A stretch of DNA of 17,663 bases from Tidjanibacter sp. (GTDB lineage Bacteria; Bacteroidota; Bacteroidia; Bacteroidales; Rikenellaceae), in NCBI GenBank assembly GCA_017547065.1, contig JAFYRC010000068.1, forward strand, positions 1 through 17,663, given 5' to 3'. Below, piece by piece: positions 1-6,655 of the stretch. Numbering within the stretch: the first letter of the stretch is position 1; the number at the start of each line of letters is the position of its first letter. The notes under the pieces are model-generated. The model saw nothing but the letters and a program-made list of their open reading frames with translations, made no database searches and had not been told where the DNA came from. The translations under genes and the position numbers were made by a program.

Positions 1-90
1 CAACCGTCAACCGACTGACAGACCCCTCCGGCACTGCGTGCCACCTCCCCTAACTTAGTGGAGGAGCAGTTTTGCGGTTTTGGTTGGGGA
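1..90. repeat. Palindromic intergenic repeat, copy 1 (divergent)
   Basis: This copy starts with two heptamer-like units and then carries two adjacent hairpins. The first has stem GGCAC (30-34) with GTGCC (38-42). The second has CCTCC (44-48) with GGAGG (60-64), plus an inner CTAA / TTAG pair around one C. It then runs into TTGCGGTTTT near position 72. The order GACAGAC, small hairpin, CTAACTTAG palindrome, GCGGTTTT is the same as in the copy near 17351-17412, although the stem bases differ. It therefore looks like a divergent member of one repeat family with compensating changes in the stems. Confidence 0.6.
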
Positions 91-104
91 GTGTACTCTG
101 CATA

Positions 105-168
105 AGTTGTTCCATCCAACAACTCCCCCTCTAAGTTAGAGGGGGTGCCTGAAAGGCGGGGGAGTCTG
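105..168. repeat. Palindromic intergenic repeat, copy 2 (inverted)
   Basis: The central palindrome is a perfect 10-bp stem, CCCCCTCTAA (125-134) against TTAGAGGGGG (136-145), around a single G. It is followed by a small hairpin GCCT / AGGC (147-157) and a G-run that could compete for the C-run. A further perfect hairpin, AGTTGTT (105-111) against AACAACT (118-124), precedes it. Read on the minus strand, 121-168 matches 17348-17397 almost base for base, so this copy is inverted relative to copies 1 and 3. No open reading frame or transposase is associated with it. Confidence 0.75.
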
Positions 169-176
169 TTTCTTTT

Positions 177-241
177 GTCAACCGTCAACCGTCGACCGTC
201 AACCGACTTTTTTGTCAAACGTCAAACGTCAAACGTCAAAC
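177..241. repeat. Tandem heptamer repeats GTCAACC / GTCAAAC
   Basis: Four consecutive 7-bp units (GTCAACC, GTCAACC, GTCGACC, GTCAACC) occupy 177-204. A spacer GACTTTTTT (205-213) follows, then four perfect GTCAAAC units (214-241). The same arrangement, including the GAC plus T-run spacer, recurs at 17292-17351. The period of 7 and the two unit variants in separate blocks suggest slippage-driven or spreading intergenic repeats. No coding function is seen. Confidence 0.85.
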
Positions 242-245
242 GGGG

Positions 246-262
246 CGGACACAGAGTGTCCG
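246..262. other. Perfect 7-bp hairpin between repeats and terminator
   Basis: CGGACAC (246-252) and GTGTCCG (256-262) are perfect complements around AGA, and an A-run follows on the plus strand. On the minus strand the hairpin is preceded, not followed, by T residues, so it does not fit as a terminator for the leftward gene. Its role is unknown; it may be part of the repeat cluster. Confidence 0.4.
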
Positions 263-328
263 AAAAAATATTGACTAAATACTCTTTACTAACTACTAAT
301 AAGCCAAAAGCCAATGGCATTAAAATTA

Positions 329-356
329 CAAGGCCGAAGCGAGTGCTTCGGCCTTG
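329..356 (-). terminator. Rho-independent terminator of the outer-membrane protein gene
   Basis: CAAGGCCGAAG (329-339) and CTTCGGCCTTG (346-356) form a perfect 11-bp stem around a 6-base loop. It lies about 12 bases past the stop codon of the leftward gene. On the minus strand the stem is followed by TAATTTTAAT, a T-rich tract suited to intrinsic termination. Confidence 0.85.
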
Positions 357-367
357 TTGCTTGTTGG

Positions 368-928
368 TTAGAATCTCCAGCCTGCCGTTACTTGCAGCAT
401 ACCCGAGTAGGCATCCTGCGTCTGGGTGGAGATGGGGGTGAGGCCATAGCAGTAGCGACCCTCCAAGACCATACCGAAGTCGAAGTCGTAGGCCATGCCG
501 GCTACAAACTGGATATTGAACTTGTTGAAGTCGCCATCGATGTTGAACTCGGTGGCGCTGTCGGTCTTAATGCCCGAGTGGATGAGGTAGTCGAACGAGG
601 CGCCGAGTTGGAGGTTGAGCCCGTCGATTACGTAGTACTTACCCACGATGGGCATTGAGAGGTAGTTGAGTCGCACCTTGCTGTCGAGCTCGTCTTCCAC
701 CTTGAAGCCCTGCATCGAGAAGAGCAGGTCGGCCTCGATGACGCACCAGTCGGCGGCCACGCTCTCGAAGAAGAGGCCGGCGGTTACGCCCTCGCGGAGT
801 TTGAGATTGGGCACACCATTGACGGTGGTGAAGGTGGCACCCACCTTGGGGCCCCACGCCCAGCCCTGGGCGGATGCGGCCACGGTAACCATCAGTGCCG
901 TAGCACACAGAAGCAAAACTTTTTTCAT
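368..928 (-). CDS. Outer-membrane beta-barrel protein (PorT-like family)
   Basis: This predicted small outer-membrane protein has 186 residues. Residues 1-20 look like a signal peptide: MKK, a hydrophobic stretch, then ASA before Gln21, a plausible signal peptidase I site. The mature part alternates polar and hydrophobic residues as beta-strands do, with short turns and many aromatic residues. It ends in Gly-Trp-Arg-Phe, and a C-terminal Phe is typical of barrel proteins recognised by the BAM complex. Bacteroidales encode many such proteins of about 180-230 residues, usually annotated as porin-family or outer-membrane beta-barrel proteins of unknown role. The gene is monocistronic: it faces away from the yeiH-like gene and ends in a strong terminator. 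A specific substrate cannot be inferred. Confidence 0.8.
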   Translation of the reverse strand: MKKVLLLCATALMVTVAASAQGWAWGPKVGATFTTVNGVPNLKLREGVTAGLFFESVAADWCVIEADLLFSMQGFKVEDELDSKVRLNYLSMPIVGKYYVIDGLNLQLGASFDYLIHSGIKTDSATEFNIDGDFNKFNIQFVAGMAYDFDFGMVLEGRYCYGLTPISTQTQDAYSGMLQVTAGWRF

Positions 929-954
929 AACAATTTGTTGTTTTTATTTTTGGT

Positions 955-962
955 TAAACATA
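955..962 (-). promoter_or_regulatory. Possible -7 box for the outer-membrane protein gene
   Basis: On the minus strand this reads TATGTTTA, one base off the Bacteroidota TAnnTTTG -7 consensus. It lies about 27 bases before the ATG at 928. No convincing -33 TTTG is visible at the usual distance, so the call is weak. Confidence 0.25.
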
Positions 963-1049
963 GCCGCCACGCAACCTTTTTTGCGTCCGACTTCTGCACC
1001 CATGAGGACAAAACAAGTGCCAAAGCACAAGAATCTGTGAAAAAATGCC

Positions 1050-1057
1050 TACCTTTG
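1050..1057 (+). promoter_or_regulatory. Bacteroidota -7 box upstream of the yeiH-like gene
   Basis: TACCTTTG is a perfect match to the TAnnTTTG -7 element. Transcription would start near 1064, leaving about 20 bases of leader before the ATG at 1084. That places the in-frame ATG at 1045 upstream of the transcript, which decides the start choice. A TTTG -33 box is not seen at the usual 19-21 base gap, so the promoter may be weak or depend on an activator. Confidence 0.45.
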
Positions 1058-1083
1058 GGTGCTTAATAGAGAAAGGTGTAAAG

Positions 1084-2028
1084 ATGACAAATAACGATAA
1101 TGGAAACGAGAGGGTGGTGCTGACCCTGCGTCGAATGGTCTATTGGCTGTGTGCCATTGGCAGCCTTTGGGTGTCGCCTGCGGTGGCTTTGTTTATGGGT
1201 ATTGCTCTGGCACTCACCATTGGTGCGCCCTATGCGAAGGCCAATAAGAAAGTGTCGAAATATCTATTGCAGGCCTCGGTTGTGGGCCTTGGTTTTGGTA
1301 TGAACCTCCACGCTTCGCTCGCTGCGGGCAAGGAGGGTATGCTCTTCACGATTGTGTCGGTGGTGGGTGTTATGCTTGTGGGCGTGGGCCTTGGTAGGCT
1401 ACTGAAGGTCAACCCCAAGAATGCCTACCTCATCTCGTCGGGTACGGCCATTTGCGGTGGTAGTGCCATTGCGGCGGTGGCCCCAATCATTGACGCCGAC
1501 GACAACGACACCTCGCTTGCGCTGGTTACCATTTTTATTCTCAACGCCATAGCCCTCTTTGTGTTCCCTCCTATCGGCCACGCTTTGGGGCTCACCCAAC
1601 AGCAGTTTGGCACCTGGGCGGCTATTGCCATCCACGACACAAGCTCGGTGGTGGGGGCGGGTGCGGCCTACGGCGAGGAGGCGCTGGCGGTGGCTACGAC
1701 CATCAAACTCACCCGTGCGCTGTGGATATTCCCGCTGGCGCTGGTGTCGGTGTTGGTGTTTCGCTCCAAGGGCAAGAAGATTGCCATTCCGTGGTTTATT
1801 CTGATGTTCATCGGCGCGATGATTCTCAACACCTACGCTCCTCTGCCCGAGTGGTTTACGACGGGCGTGGTGAAGGTTGCCCGTAAGGCTTTGTGCCTCA
1901 CTCTGTTCATCATTGGCTGCGGCCTTTCGGTGCAGTCCATCCGCAAGGTGGGGGCAAAACCGCTGATTTTGGGCGTTGTGCTGTGGTTTCTAATTTCCGT
2001 TACCACCCTTGGCGTGGTGATGTTGTAG
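1084..2028 (+). CDS. YeiH/UPF0324 family transporter (putative sulfate exporter)
   Basis: This integral inner-membrane protein of 314 residues has about ten hydrophobic segments. It belongs to the UPF0324 / YeiH family (Pfam Cons_hypoth698), commonly annotated as putative sulfate exporter; the substrate is not firmly established for the family. Typical signatures are visible. A glycine-rich GTAICGGSAIAAVAPII stretch is followed by acidic residues, and FGTWAAIAIHDTSSVVGA comes near the middle, with conserved His and Asp inside the membrane region. An upstream ATG at 1045 would add 13 polar residues but overlaps the likely promoter, so 1084 is preferred. prmC follows after 10 bases, suggesting co-transcription with no obvious functional link. 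Confidence 0.85.
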   Translation: MTNNDNGNERVVLTLRRMVYWLCAIGSLWVSPAVALFMGIALALTIGAPYAKANKKVSKYLLQASVVGLGFGMNLHASLAAGKEGMLFTIVSVVGVMLVGVGLGRLLKVNPKNAYLISSGTAICGGSAIAAVAPIIDADDNDTSLALVTIFILNAIALFVFPPIGHALGLTQQQFGTWAAIAIHDTSSVVGAGAAYGEEALAVATTIKLTRALWIFPLALVSVLVFRSKGKKIAIPWFILMFIGAMILNTYAPLPEWFTTGVVKVARKALCLTLFIIGCGLSVQSIRKVGAKPLILGVVLWFLISVTTLGVVML

Positions 2029-2032
2029 GAGG
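2027..2032 (+). promoter_or_regulatory. Shine-Dalgarno site of prmC
   Basis: AGGAGG lies six bases before the prmC ATG at 2039 and overlaps the stop codon of the transporter gene. Full Shine-Dalgarno sequences are unusual in Bacteroidota, where A-rich leaders dominate. It supports this start and suggests coupled translation. Confidence 0.6.
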
Positions 2033-2038
2033 CTTGAT

Positions 2039-2893
2039 ATGACACGCAGAGAAATCTATAATAAAGTGTGGATGAGCGTTGCGCCGCTCTACGACCACCC
2101 CGAGCCGGTGGCCATTGCCGAGCGCATCTGCACCGATCTCTATGGCTTCGACCGCTTCGGTATGACACTTATGCCCAATGCTCCGGTGGAGGACCTCAAT
2201 GAGGAGGCCTTCGTGGTGGTGCTCCGTAGGCTCGCAGAGGGGTGCCCCGTGCAGTATGTTGTGGGCCACACGGAGTTCTGCGACCTGCGCTTTGCTGTGC
2301 GTAAGGGGGTGCTTGTTCCCCGACCTGAAACGGAGGAGTTGGTCCGACTGATTGCCGAGGAGTGGGGCGCTAAGGGGGCGCAGCTGCGACTCATGGACGT
2401 CGGTACGGGTAGTGGCGCCATTGCGGTGTCGCTGGCCAAGCTTATTGAGGGTGCCGAGGTTACGGCGGTGGATGTGTCGCCCGAGGCGCTTGCTGTGGCA
2501 AGGGAAAATGCTGTGGCCAATGGTGCCGATGTGAGGTTTGTGGAGGCCGATATTTTTGGTTTTGAGCCCTCGGCCGAGAGCCTCGACGTGGTGGTTTCCA
2601 ACCCACCCTACATTCCTGCTTGCGAGCGTGAACAGATGGCTGTGAATGTTACCGACTACGAGCCTTCGTTGGCGCTTTTTGTGCCCGACGAGAGCCCTAT
2701 TATGTTCTATGAGCGCATTGCCGACGTGGCCCTCAAAGCCCTCGTGGGCGGTGGTGGGCTCTACTTCGAAATCCACGAAAAATATGCCTCCGAGGTGGCT
2801 CAGTGTCTTGTTTGTAGAGGATTTGTAGAGGTGAAAGTGATTGAGGATATATTCTCCAAACCCCGCATTGTATCGTGCCGAAAACCAATCTAA
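2039..2893 (+). CDS. prmC: Peptide chain release factor N5-glutamine methyltransferase
   Basis: PrmC methylates the glutamine of the GGQ motif in release factors RF1 and RF2, using S-adenosylmethionine, and so improves translation termination. The 284-residue protein has the usual two parts. An N-terminal helical domain carries PVQYVVGHTEF (70-80) and the VPRPETEELV segment (93-102). A Rossmann-fold methyltransferase domain follows, with the SAM-binding loop DVGTGSGAIAV (120-130) and the catalytic NPPY motif (188-191), which is diagnostic for methylation of a planar amide nitrogen. Its length fits the family (about 275-290). It follows the transporter gene by 10 bases and overlaps recX by 19 bases, so the three genes are probably one transcript. 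Confidence 0.95.
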   Translation: MTRREIYNKVWMSVAPLYDHPEPVAIAERICTDLYGFDRFGMTLMPNAPVEDLNEEAFVVVLRRLAEGCPVQYVVGHTEFCDLRFAVRKGVLVPRPETEELVRLIAEEWGAKGAQLRLMDVGTGSGAIAVSLAKLIEGAEVTAVDVSPEALAVARENAVANGADVRFVEADIFGFEPSAESLDVVVSNPPYIPACEREQMAVNVTDYEPSLALFVPDESPIMFYERIADVALKALVGGGGLYFEIHEKYASEVAQCLVCRGFVEVKVIEDIFSKPRIVSCRKPI

Positions 2894-3387
2894 CATACGG
2901 CCCTAAGGTTCCGCGCACCAAGACTCCGGAGCAGGCTCTCGCCTCGCTGATGAGGCTCTGTGCTCGTGCGGAGAAGTGTAGTGGTGACGCCCTGCGCCTG
3001 ATGCGCCGTTGGGGACTTTCGGACGCCGACGCGAGGGGTGTGCTCGCACGCTTGGAAAAGGAGCGATTCATTGACGATAGACGCTATGCCGAGGCCTATG
3101 TGAGGGAGAAAATGAGGTTCTCGGGGTGGGGTGTGCACAAGATTCGTGCGGCCCTGCGCGCCAAGTCGGTGGCACCCGACATCATTGCAGCCGCCCTCGA
3201 CCAACTCACGCCCGAAGGCAACACGGAGCGCCTTGCGGAGATGATACGCAAAAAGGCGGCAAAGACATCCTATAAGAATGCCTACGACCTGAAAACCAAG
3301 CTTGTGCGTTTTGGAATGAGCCGAGGTTTCGACCTCGACGATGTGATCTCCGCTATCGAAGAATACCTTTGCGAGTCAGAGCTTTAA
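2875..3387 (+). CDS. recX: Regulatory protein RecX
   Basis: RecX binds RecA and modulates recombination and the SOS response, usually by limiting filament growth. The 170-residue all-helical protein shows the family signatures: TPEQALASLMRLCARAEKC (17-35), RFIDDRRYAEAYVREK (64-79) and WGVHKIRAALRAKSV (85-99). I chose the GTG at 2875, which overlaps prmC by 19 bases. The first downstream ATG would start at residue 26 and cut the conserved first helix. The 3' end overlaps the convergent aminotransferase-like gene by 35 bases, so the C-terminal codons of both genes constrain each other. No recA gene lies nearby in the window. Confidence 0.88.
   Translation: MPKTNLTYGPKVPRTKTPEQALASLMRLCARAEKCSGDALRLMRRWGLSDADARGVLARLEKERFIDDRRYAEAYVREKMRFSGWGVHKIRAALRAKSVAPDIIAAALDQLTPEGNTERLAEMIRKKAAKTSYKNAYDLKTKLVRFGMSRGFDLDDVISAIEEYLCESEL
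3322..3337. other. Perfect 6-bp hairpin with TTCG loop at the convergent gene ends
   Basis: CGAGGT (3322-3327) and ACCTCG (3332-3337) flank TTCG on the plus strand. It lies inside the 3' end of recX and about 16 bases past the stop of the leftward aminotransferase-like gene. UUCG tetraloops give very stable RNA hairpins. There is no T-run on either side, so it could stabilise an mRNA end but is not a classical terminator. Confidence 0.35.
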
Positions 3388-4165
3388 GGTGTGGCTCCAA
3401 GCGGTGGGCGGTGATGCTGTGCAGAAGCATGTCGCCGGCGCTGCCAATCATCTGAATACCCATTGGCGTGAATGCCAAAATTTCCTCATAATCAGCTATT
3501 TCGTCGGTACGCAACTCGCCCTCGATTATCTCCACCCCTGCCATACTACACAGCTCTGCCATCAGTTCCCTTTCGGCCGAGGGGCGTGCGCCCTTGTCGG
3601 TGGAGGTGGTGAGTAGCACATTTCCGCGCAGGGCGTAGAGGGGGTAATCTCCTGTAGATATGAGCGAGCCTGCACGGTTGGCCCTCAGGGCGATGCCCGA
3701 GCCGTTGCGGCGTGCGAAGTCGTCGGCAAAGCGTGCGGCGGTGAGGGACACGGAGGTGTGGTGCTTCTCGAAGGGTATCTCGTAGTTTGTGATGGCGGCC
3801 TTGGGACGCAGTGTGAGAAGCGAATAGCCGTCGTAGGGGGTAGATGCGGTGTGGGTCAAGAGCGTGGTGCACTCACCCTCGGGTGTTGCAATAAGGTAAA
3901 GCGTCAGTGTGTTGCCGTGCTCGGGGTAGATGCCATAGTAGAGTAGGCCCCTAATCTGGCTGTTGACCTCCTCGGCCGACACCTTCGGACGGAAACCATA
4001 GAGAGCCTGGAAGGAGTCGAGCGCATAGCGCAATTTAAGGGCCGTGTGCATCGGCTGGTGGGCGTAGGTGTTGATTGTGGTGTACACCCAGTTCTGCCCC
4101 AACAGCGCCTCGGGACTCAACTCGGCCTCGCTCCACGAGGTCTGTATGCCGTTCACATAGATCAT
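3353..4165 (-). CDS. Class IV aminotransferase-like protein (degenerate PLP fold)
   Basis: The 270-residue protein follows the layout of fold-type IV PLP enzymes (branched-chain, D-amino-acid and aminodeoxychorismate lyase relatives). An N-terminal strand leads into a segment resembling the family's gly-x-gly-val-phe-glu-thr region (20-35). A lysine (Lys134, in FEKHHT) sits about 23 residues before GIAL, close to the spacing from the PLP-binding lysine in D-amino-acid transaminase. The C-terminal half resembles the family's end, with an ALRGNVLLTT strand, a helix, then GVEIIEGELRTDEI (210-223). The family's Glu-(x)n-Asn motif after the lysine segment is not apparent: the equivalent stretch reads GSLISTGDYPLYA. 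It is therefore a diverged or altered-function member. It is the last gene of the murB-tilS-holA cluster, 8 bases after holA. The fold call is an inference from sequence pattern. Confidence 0.6.
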   Translation of the reverse strand: MIYVNGIQTSWSEAELSPEALLGQNWVYTTINTYAHQPMHTALKLRYALDSFQALYGFRPKVSAEEVNSQIRGLLYYGIYPEHGNTLTLYLIATPEGECTTLLTHTASTPYDGYSLLTLRPKAAITNYEIPFEKHHTSVSLTAARFADDFARRNGSGIALRANRAGSLISTGDYPLYALRGNVLLTTSTDKGARPSAERELMAELCSMAGVEIIEGELRTDEIADYEEILAFTPMGIQMIGSAGDMLLHSITAHRLEPHLKALTRKGILR

Positions 4166-4173
4166 CTTTTTCC

Positions 4174-5241
4174 CTACATCATCATAATCTTCATGAGCAG
4201 TTCGCGGAGGAGTTCGCCGGCATCGGCGCCACCACCTCCAATACCCTTGCTCTTCATATCATACTCCCTGATAAGGCCCAGGATGACGAAAATTTTCTTA
4301 TTGGGATAGAGCCTTGCGGCTTGCTTGTAGCCACCCAGCATGAAGGGCGACACTTTCAAAAGTCCTGCCAGCTCAGCGTCGCTTGCGGGGGGCATGCCCT
4401 TGACCTTCGTTTGCCACTCTTTATAGTTGATGATGAATAGCTTCTGGAAGTAGCCAAAGAGGGTCGAAATTGTTACCACCATCGGGTTGCTCTTCTGGTT
4501 GCGACCGAAGTAGTCGGCAATGCGCATAGCCTTGCCGAACTCCTTGCGACCCACGGCCTCAATAAGCTCGAAGTTGTTGTACTCCTTGCTGATACCGATG
4601 TTTTGCTCGATGTGGTCGGCGGTGATGAGCTTGGTGCCCTCGGGCAGGCGGGTGAGCATTTTGTCAAATTCGTTTACAACCTTTGCGATGTCCGTACCCA
4701 TGTGGTCGGTCACCATTTTGAGGGCCTTCTCCTCGATGTTACAACCCTTGTTGCGTTTGATGTAGCCTGCCAGCCACGGAGCGAGTTCGTTGTCGTAGGG
4801 CTTCGACGACTCAAACACAACACCCTTGGCCGAGGCGTGCTTGTAGAAGGTGGTGCGCTTGTCGACGCTCTTACCCTTGCAGGCCACCACCAACACTGTT
4901 GTGGGTGCGGGCGAGGCGGTGTAGAGCGAGAGGGTGTCGATCTTGCGGAGCGAAGCGGCGTCCTTTACGATGACCACAAGCCTGCCACCCATCATGGGCA
5001 TCTGGCGGGCGTAGTTGATAATTGTGCCCTCATCGGTGTCCTTACCGTAGACCACAATCTGGTTGAAATCCCTCTCGTGTGGCTCCAACAGGTTGTCGGC
5101 CAGCAGGTCCACGAGCGAGTCTACAAAATAGCCCTCCTCACCCATCAGTAGGTAGATGGGCGCGAATTTGTGGGCCTTGATGTCGGCCACAAGTTGCTCA
5201 TACTGTGCGTAGGACTCTTTGAAACGTACTGCTTTTGCCAT
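4174..5241 (-). CDS. holA: DNA polymerase III subunit delta
   Basis: HolA (delta) is the clamp-loader subunit that opens the beta sliding clamp at primed DNA. The 355-residue protein has the expected N-terminal segment KFAPIYLLMGEEGYFVD (25-41), where this family keeps a degenerate AAA+ fold without a working P-loop. The segment MPMMGGRLVVIVKDA near residues 79-94 is the counterpart of the conserved strand found in the delta family. The C-terminal collar region contains helices such as FELIEAVGRKEFGKAMRIAD and ends in KSKGIGGGGADAGELLRELL. The length matches Bacteroidales HolA (about 340-360). It lies 48 bases after tilS and 8 bases before the aminotransferase-like gene in one leftward cluster. 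Confidence 0.92.
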   Translation of the reverse strand: MAKAVRFKESYAQYEQLVADIKAHKFAPIYLLMGEEGYFVDSLVDLLADNLLEPHERDFNQIVVYGKDTDEGTIINYARQMPMMGGRLVVIVKDAASLRKIDTLSLYTASPAPTTVLVVACKGKSVDKRTTFYKHASAKGVVFESSKPYDNELAPWLAGYIKRNKGCNIEEKALKMVTDHMGTDIAKVVNEFDKMLTRLPEGTKLITADHIEQNIGISKEYNNFELIEAVGRKEFGKAMRIADYFGRNQKSNPMVVTISTLFGYFQKLFIINYKEWQTKVKGMPPASDAELAGLLKVSPFMLGGYKQAARLYPNKKIFVILGLIREYDMKSKGIGGGGADAGELLRELLMKIMMM

Positions 5242-5258
5242 GGTCGGGGGAAGGGTTT

Positions 5259-5285
5259 GCGACGTGGGCCGTGCCCGACGTCCGC
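5259..5285. other. GC-rich hairpin between tilS and holA
   Basis: GACGT (5261-5265) and GGGC (5266-5269) pair with GCCC (5273-5276) and ACGTC (5278-5282) around a CGT loop with one bulged G. It fills most of the 48-base spacer. It lacks a T-run on the minus strand, so attenuation or mRNA processing is more likely than full termination. Confidence 0.4.
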
Positions 5286-5289
5286 GGGG

Positions 5290-6633
5290 TTATACTATCT
5301 CTTTGACAATCTTGATTACATTCTCGGTTGCGGAGGTGATTTTGTGCCTCTCGTCGATGCGCTGACCCACGAGCCACACTATCTCCTCACCCATGCACAA
5401 CACAAACTGGCGACTCTTCTCAGCCATCGACATTTTGGTGTCGATGAGGTAGTCGCTCACCTTCTTCTCGCCACTCATACCCAGGGGGATGAACCTGTCG
5501 CCCTCCTTCCACTTACGCAGTGTGAGGGGGCCGTTGAGGGTGTCGGCGTCCAGCAGAGCCACGTTGTCGGGCTGGAAGAGGGAGTCGATGTTGTCGATGT
5601 CGGTGCGCTCGATGTAGAGCACCGAGTTGCCACAATAGACCTTGCTCTTGGCGGGGTCGAACTCCACCACACAGTCGTCGCTCTCGGCGATGCGGGAGAT
5701 GACGATGCGGCCACGGTCGATGTAGGCCACGCGGGTGGGGGAGTAGAAGCGCCTACCGGTTGCGCCTGCACGGAGTGCATCGCAAAGTGAATCGACAACG
5801 TCGCCCTTGAAACCATAGCTCTGGCTCATTAGCTCGTAGATTACGAAGTTGAGCGGGAAGCCGTGGTCGATTTTCGAGGGGTCGATAATATCCTCGCCAC
5901 CGTAGTGCTCCACCGCCTCGGCGGCAATCTTGTCGATGGCGTGGTTGATGAAGTGCTGGGCGTCGGTCAGGCGGTCGATGTTGCTACCCATGGTCTGTGT
6001 GAACGAGGGGACAATCTCTCTCAGGCGGGGCACAATGCCCAATCGTATTTTGTTGCGCAGATACTTCGTGGAACGGTTTGAGGAGTCCTCACGGAAGGGT
6101 ATCTTGTGCGCCTTGGCATAGTCGTTAATCTCGTGGCGGGTGGCAAAGAGAAGCGGGCGGATGATGCGACCGTTGGTCATGCTTATGCCCGTGAGTCCTT
6201 TGAGTCCCGTGCCACGCAGGAGGTTGATAAAGAAGGTTTCGATGCTGTCGTCGGCGTGGTGAGCAACGGCAATGGTGTCGTAGCCCTCGTCGGCACACAG
6301 CTCCGAGAACCATCCATAGCGCAACCTGCGTGCGGCAATCTGCACGCTCTCGCCCGTAGCGGCCATCTCGCCCTTGGTGTCGAAACGGCGGTTGTAGCAG
6401 GGGACGCCGAGGGCGGCAGCCTGCTCGGCCACAAGTACTTCGTCCTCCTCGCTCTCGGTGCCACGCAACTGGAAGTTGCAGTGTGCCACACCAACAGTGT
6501 AGCCGGCCTCCACGAAGAGGTGCATCATTACCATCGAGTCCACACCGCCACTCACAGTCAGCAGAATACGGTTGCTTGTGGTGGCGAGCTGGTGCTCGGT
6601 GATGTACTTCTTGAATTTTTCGGTCAGTATCAT
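5290..6633 (-). CDS. tilS: tRNA(Ile)-lysidine synthase
   Basis: TilS uses ATP and lysine to convert the wobble cytidine of the CAU-anticodon tRNA-Ile to lysidine, so that it reads AUA instead of AUG; it is essential in most bacteria. The 447-residue protein has the N-type ATP pyrophosphatase P-loop SGGVDS (28-33). It also has HCNFQLRG (51-58), AARRLRYGWF (100-109) and HHADDSIETFFINLLRGTG (125-143), all family hallmarks. The C-terminal tRNA-binding domain carries LRKWKEGDRFIPLG followed by KKVSDYLID. The length is normal for Bacteroidota. It starts 22 bases after the murB stop codon and precedes holA, so it is inside the leftward cluster. Confidence 0.95.
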   Translation of the reverse strand: MILTEKFKKYITEHQLATTSNRILLTVSGGVDSMVMMHLFVEAGYTVGVAHCNFQLRGTESEEDEVLVAEQAAALGVPCYNRRFDTKGEMAATGESVQIAARRLRYGWFSELCADEGYDTIAVAHHADDSIETFFINLLRGTGLKGLTGISMTNGRIIRPLLFATRHEINDYAKAHKIPFREDSSNRSTKYLRNKIRLGIVPRLREIVPSFTQTMGSNIDRLTDAQHFINHAIDKIAAEAVEHYGGEDIIDPSKIDHGFPLNFVIYELMSQSYGFKGDVVDSLCDALRAGATGRRFYSPTRVAYIDRGRIVISRIAESDDCVVEFDPAKSKVYCGNSVLYIERTDIDNIDSLFQPDNVALLDADTLNGPLTLRKWKEGDRFIPLGMSGEKKVSDYLIDTKMSMAEKSRQFVLCMGEEIVWLVGQRIDERHKITSATENVIKIVKEIV

Positions 6634-6655
6634 AACTCTCCCTAATGATTGGGTG

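Noticed and set aside
177..241. Possible CRISPR-like array
   Set aside because: Units are 7 bp with no unique spacers of 30 bp or so, and no cas genes are present.
145..441. 98-codon plus-strand frame through the left repeats
   Set aside because: It covers palindromes, heptamers and a terminator stem, then runs antisense into the outer-membrane protein gene.
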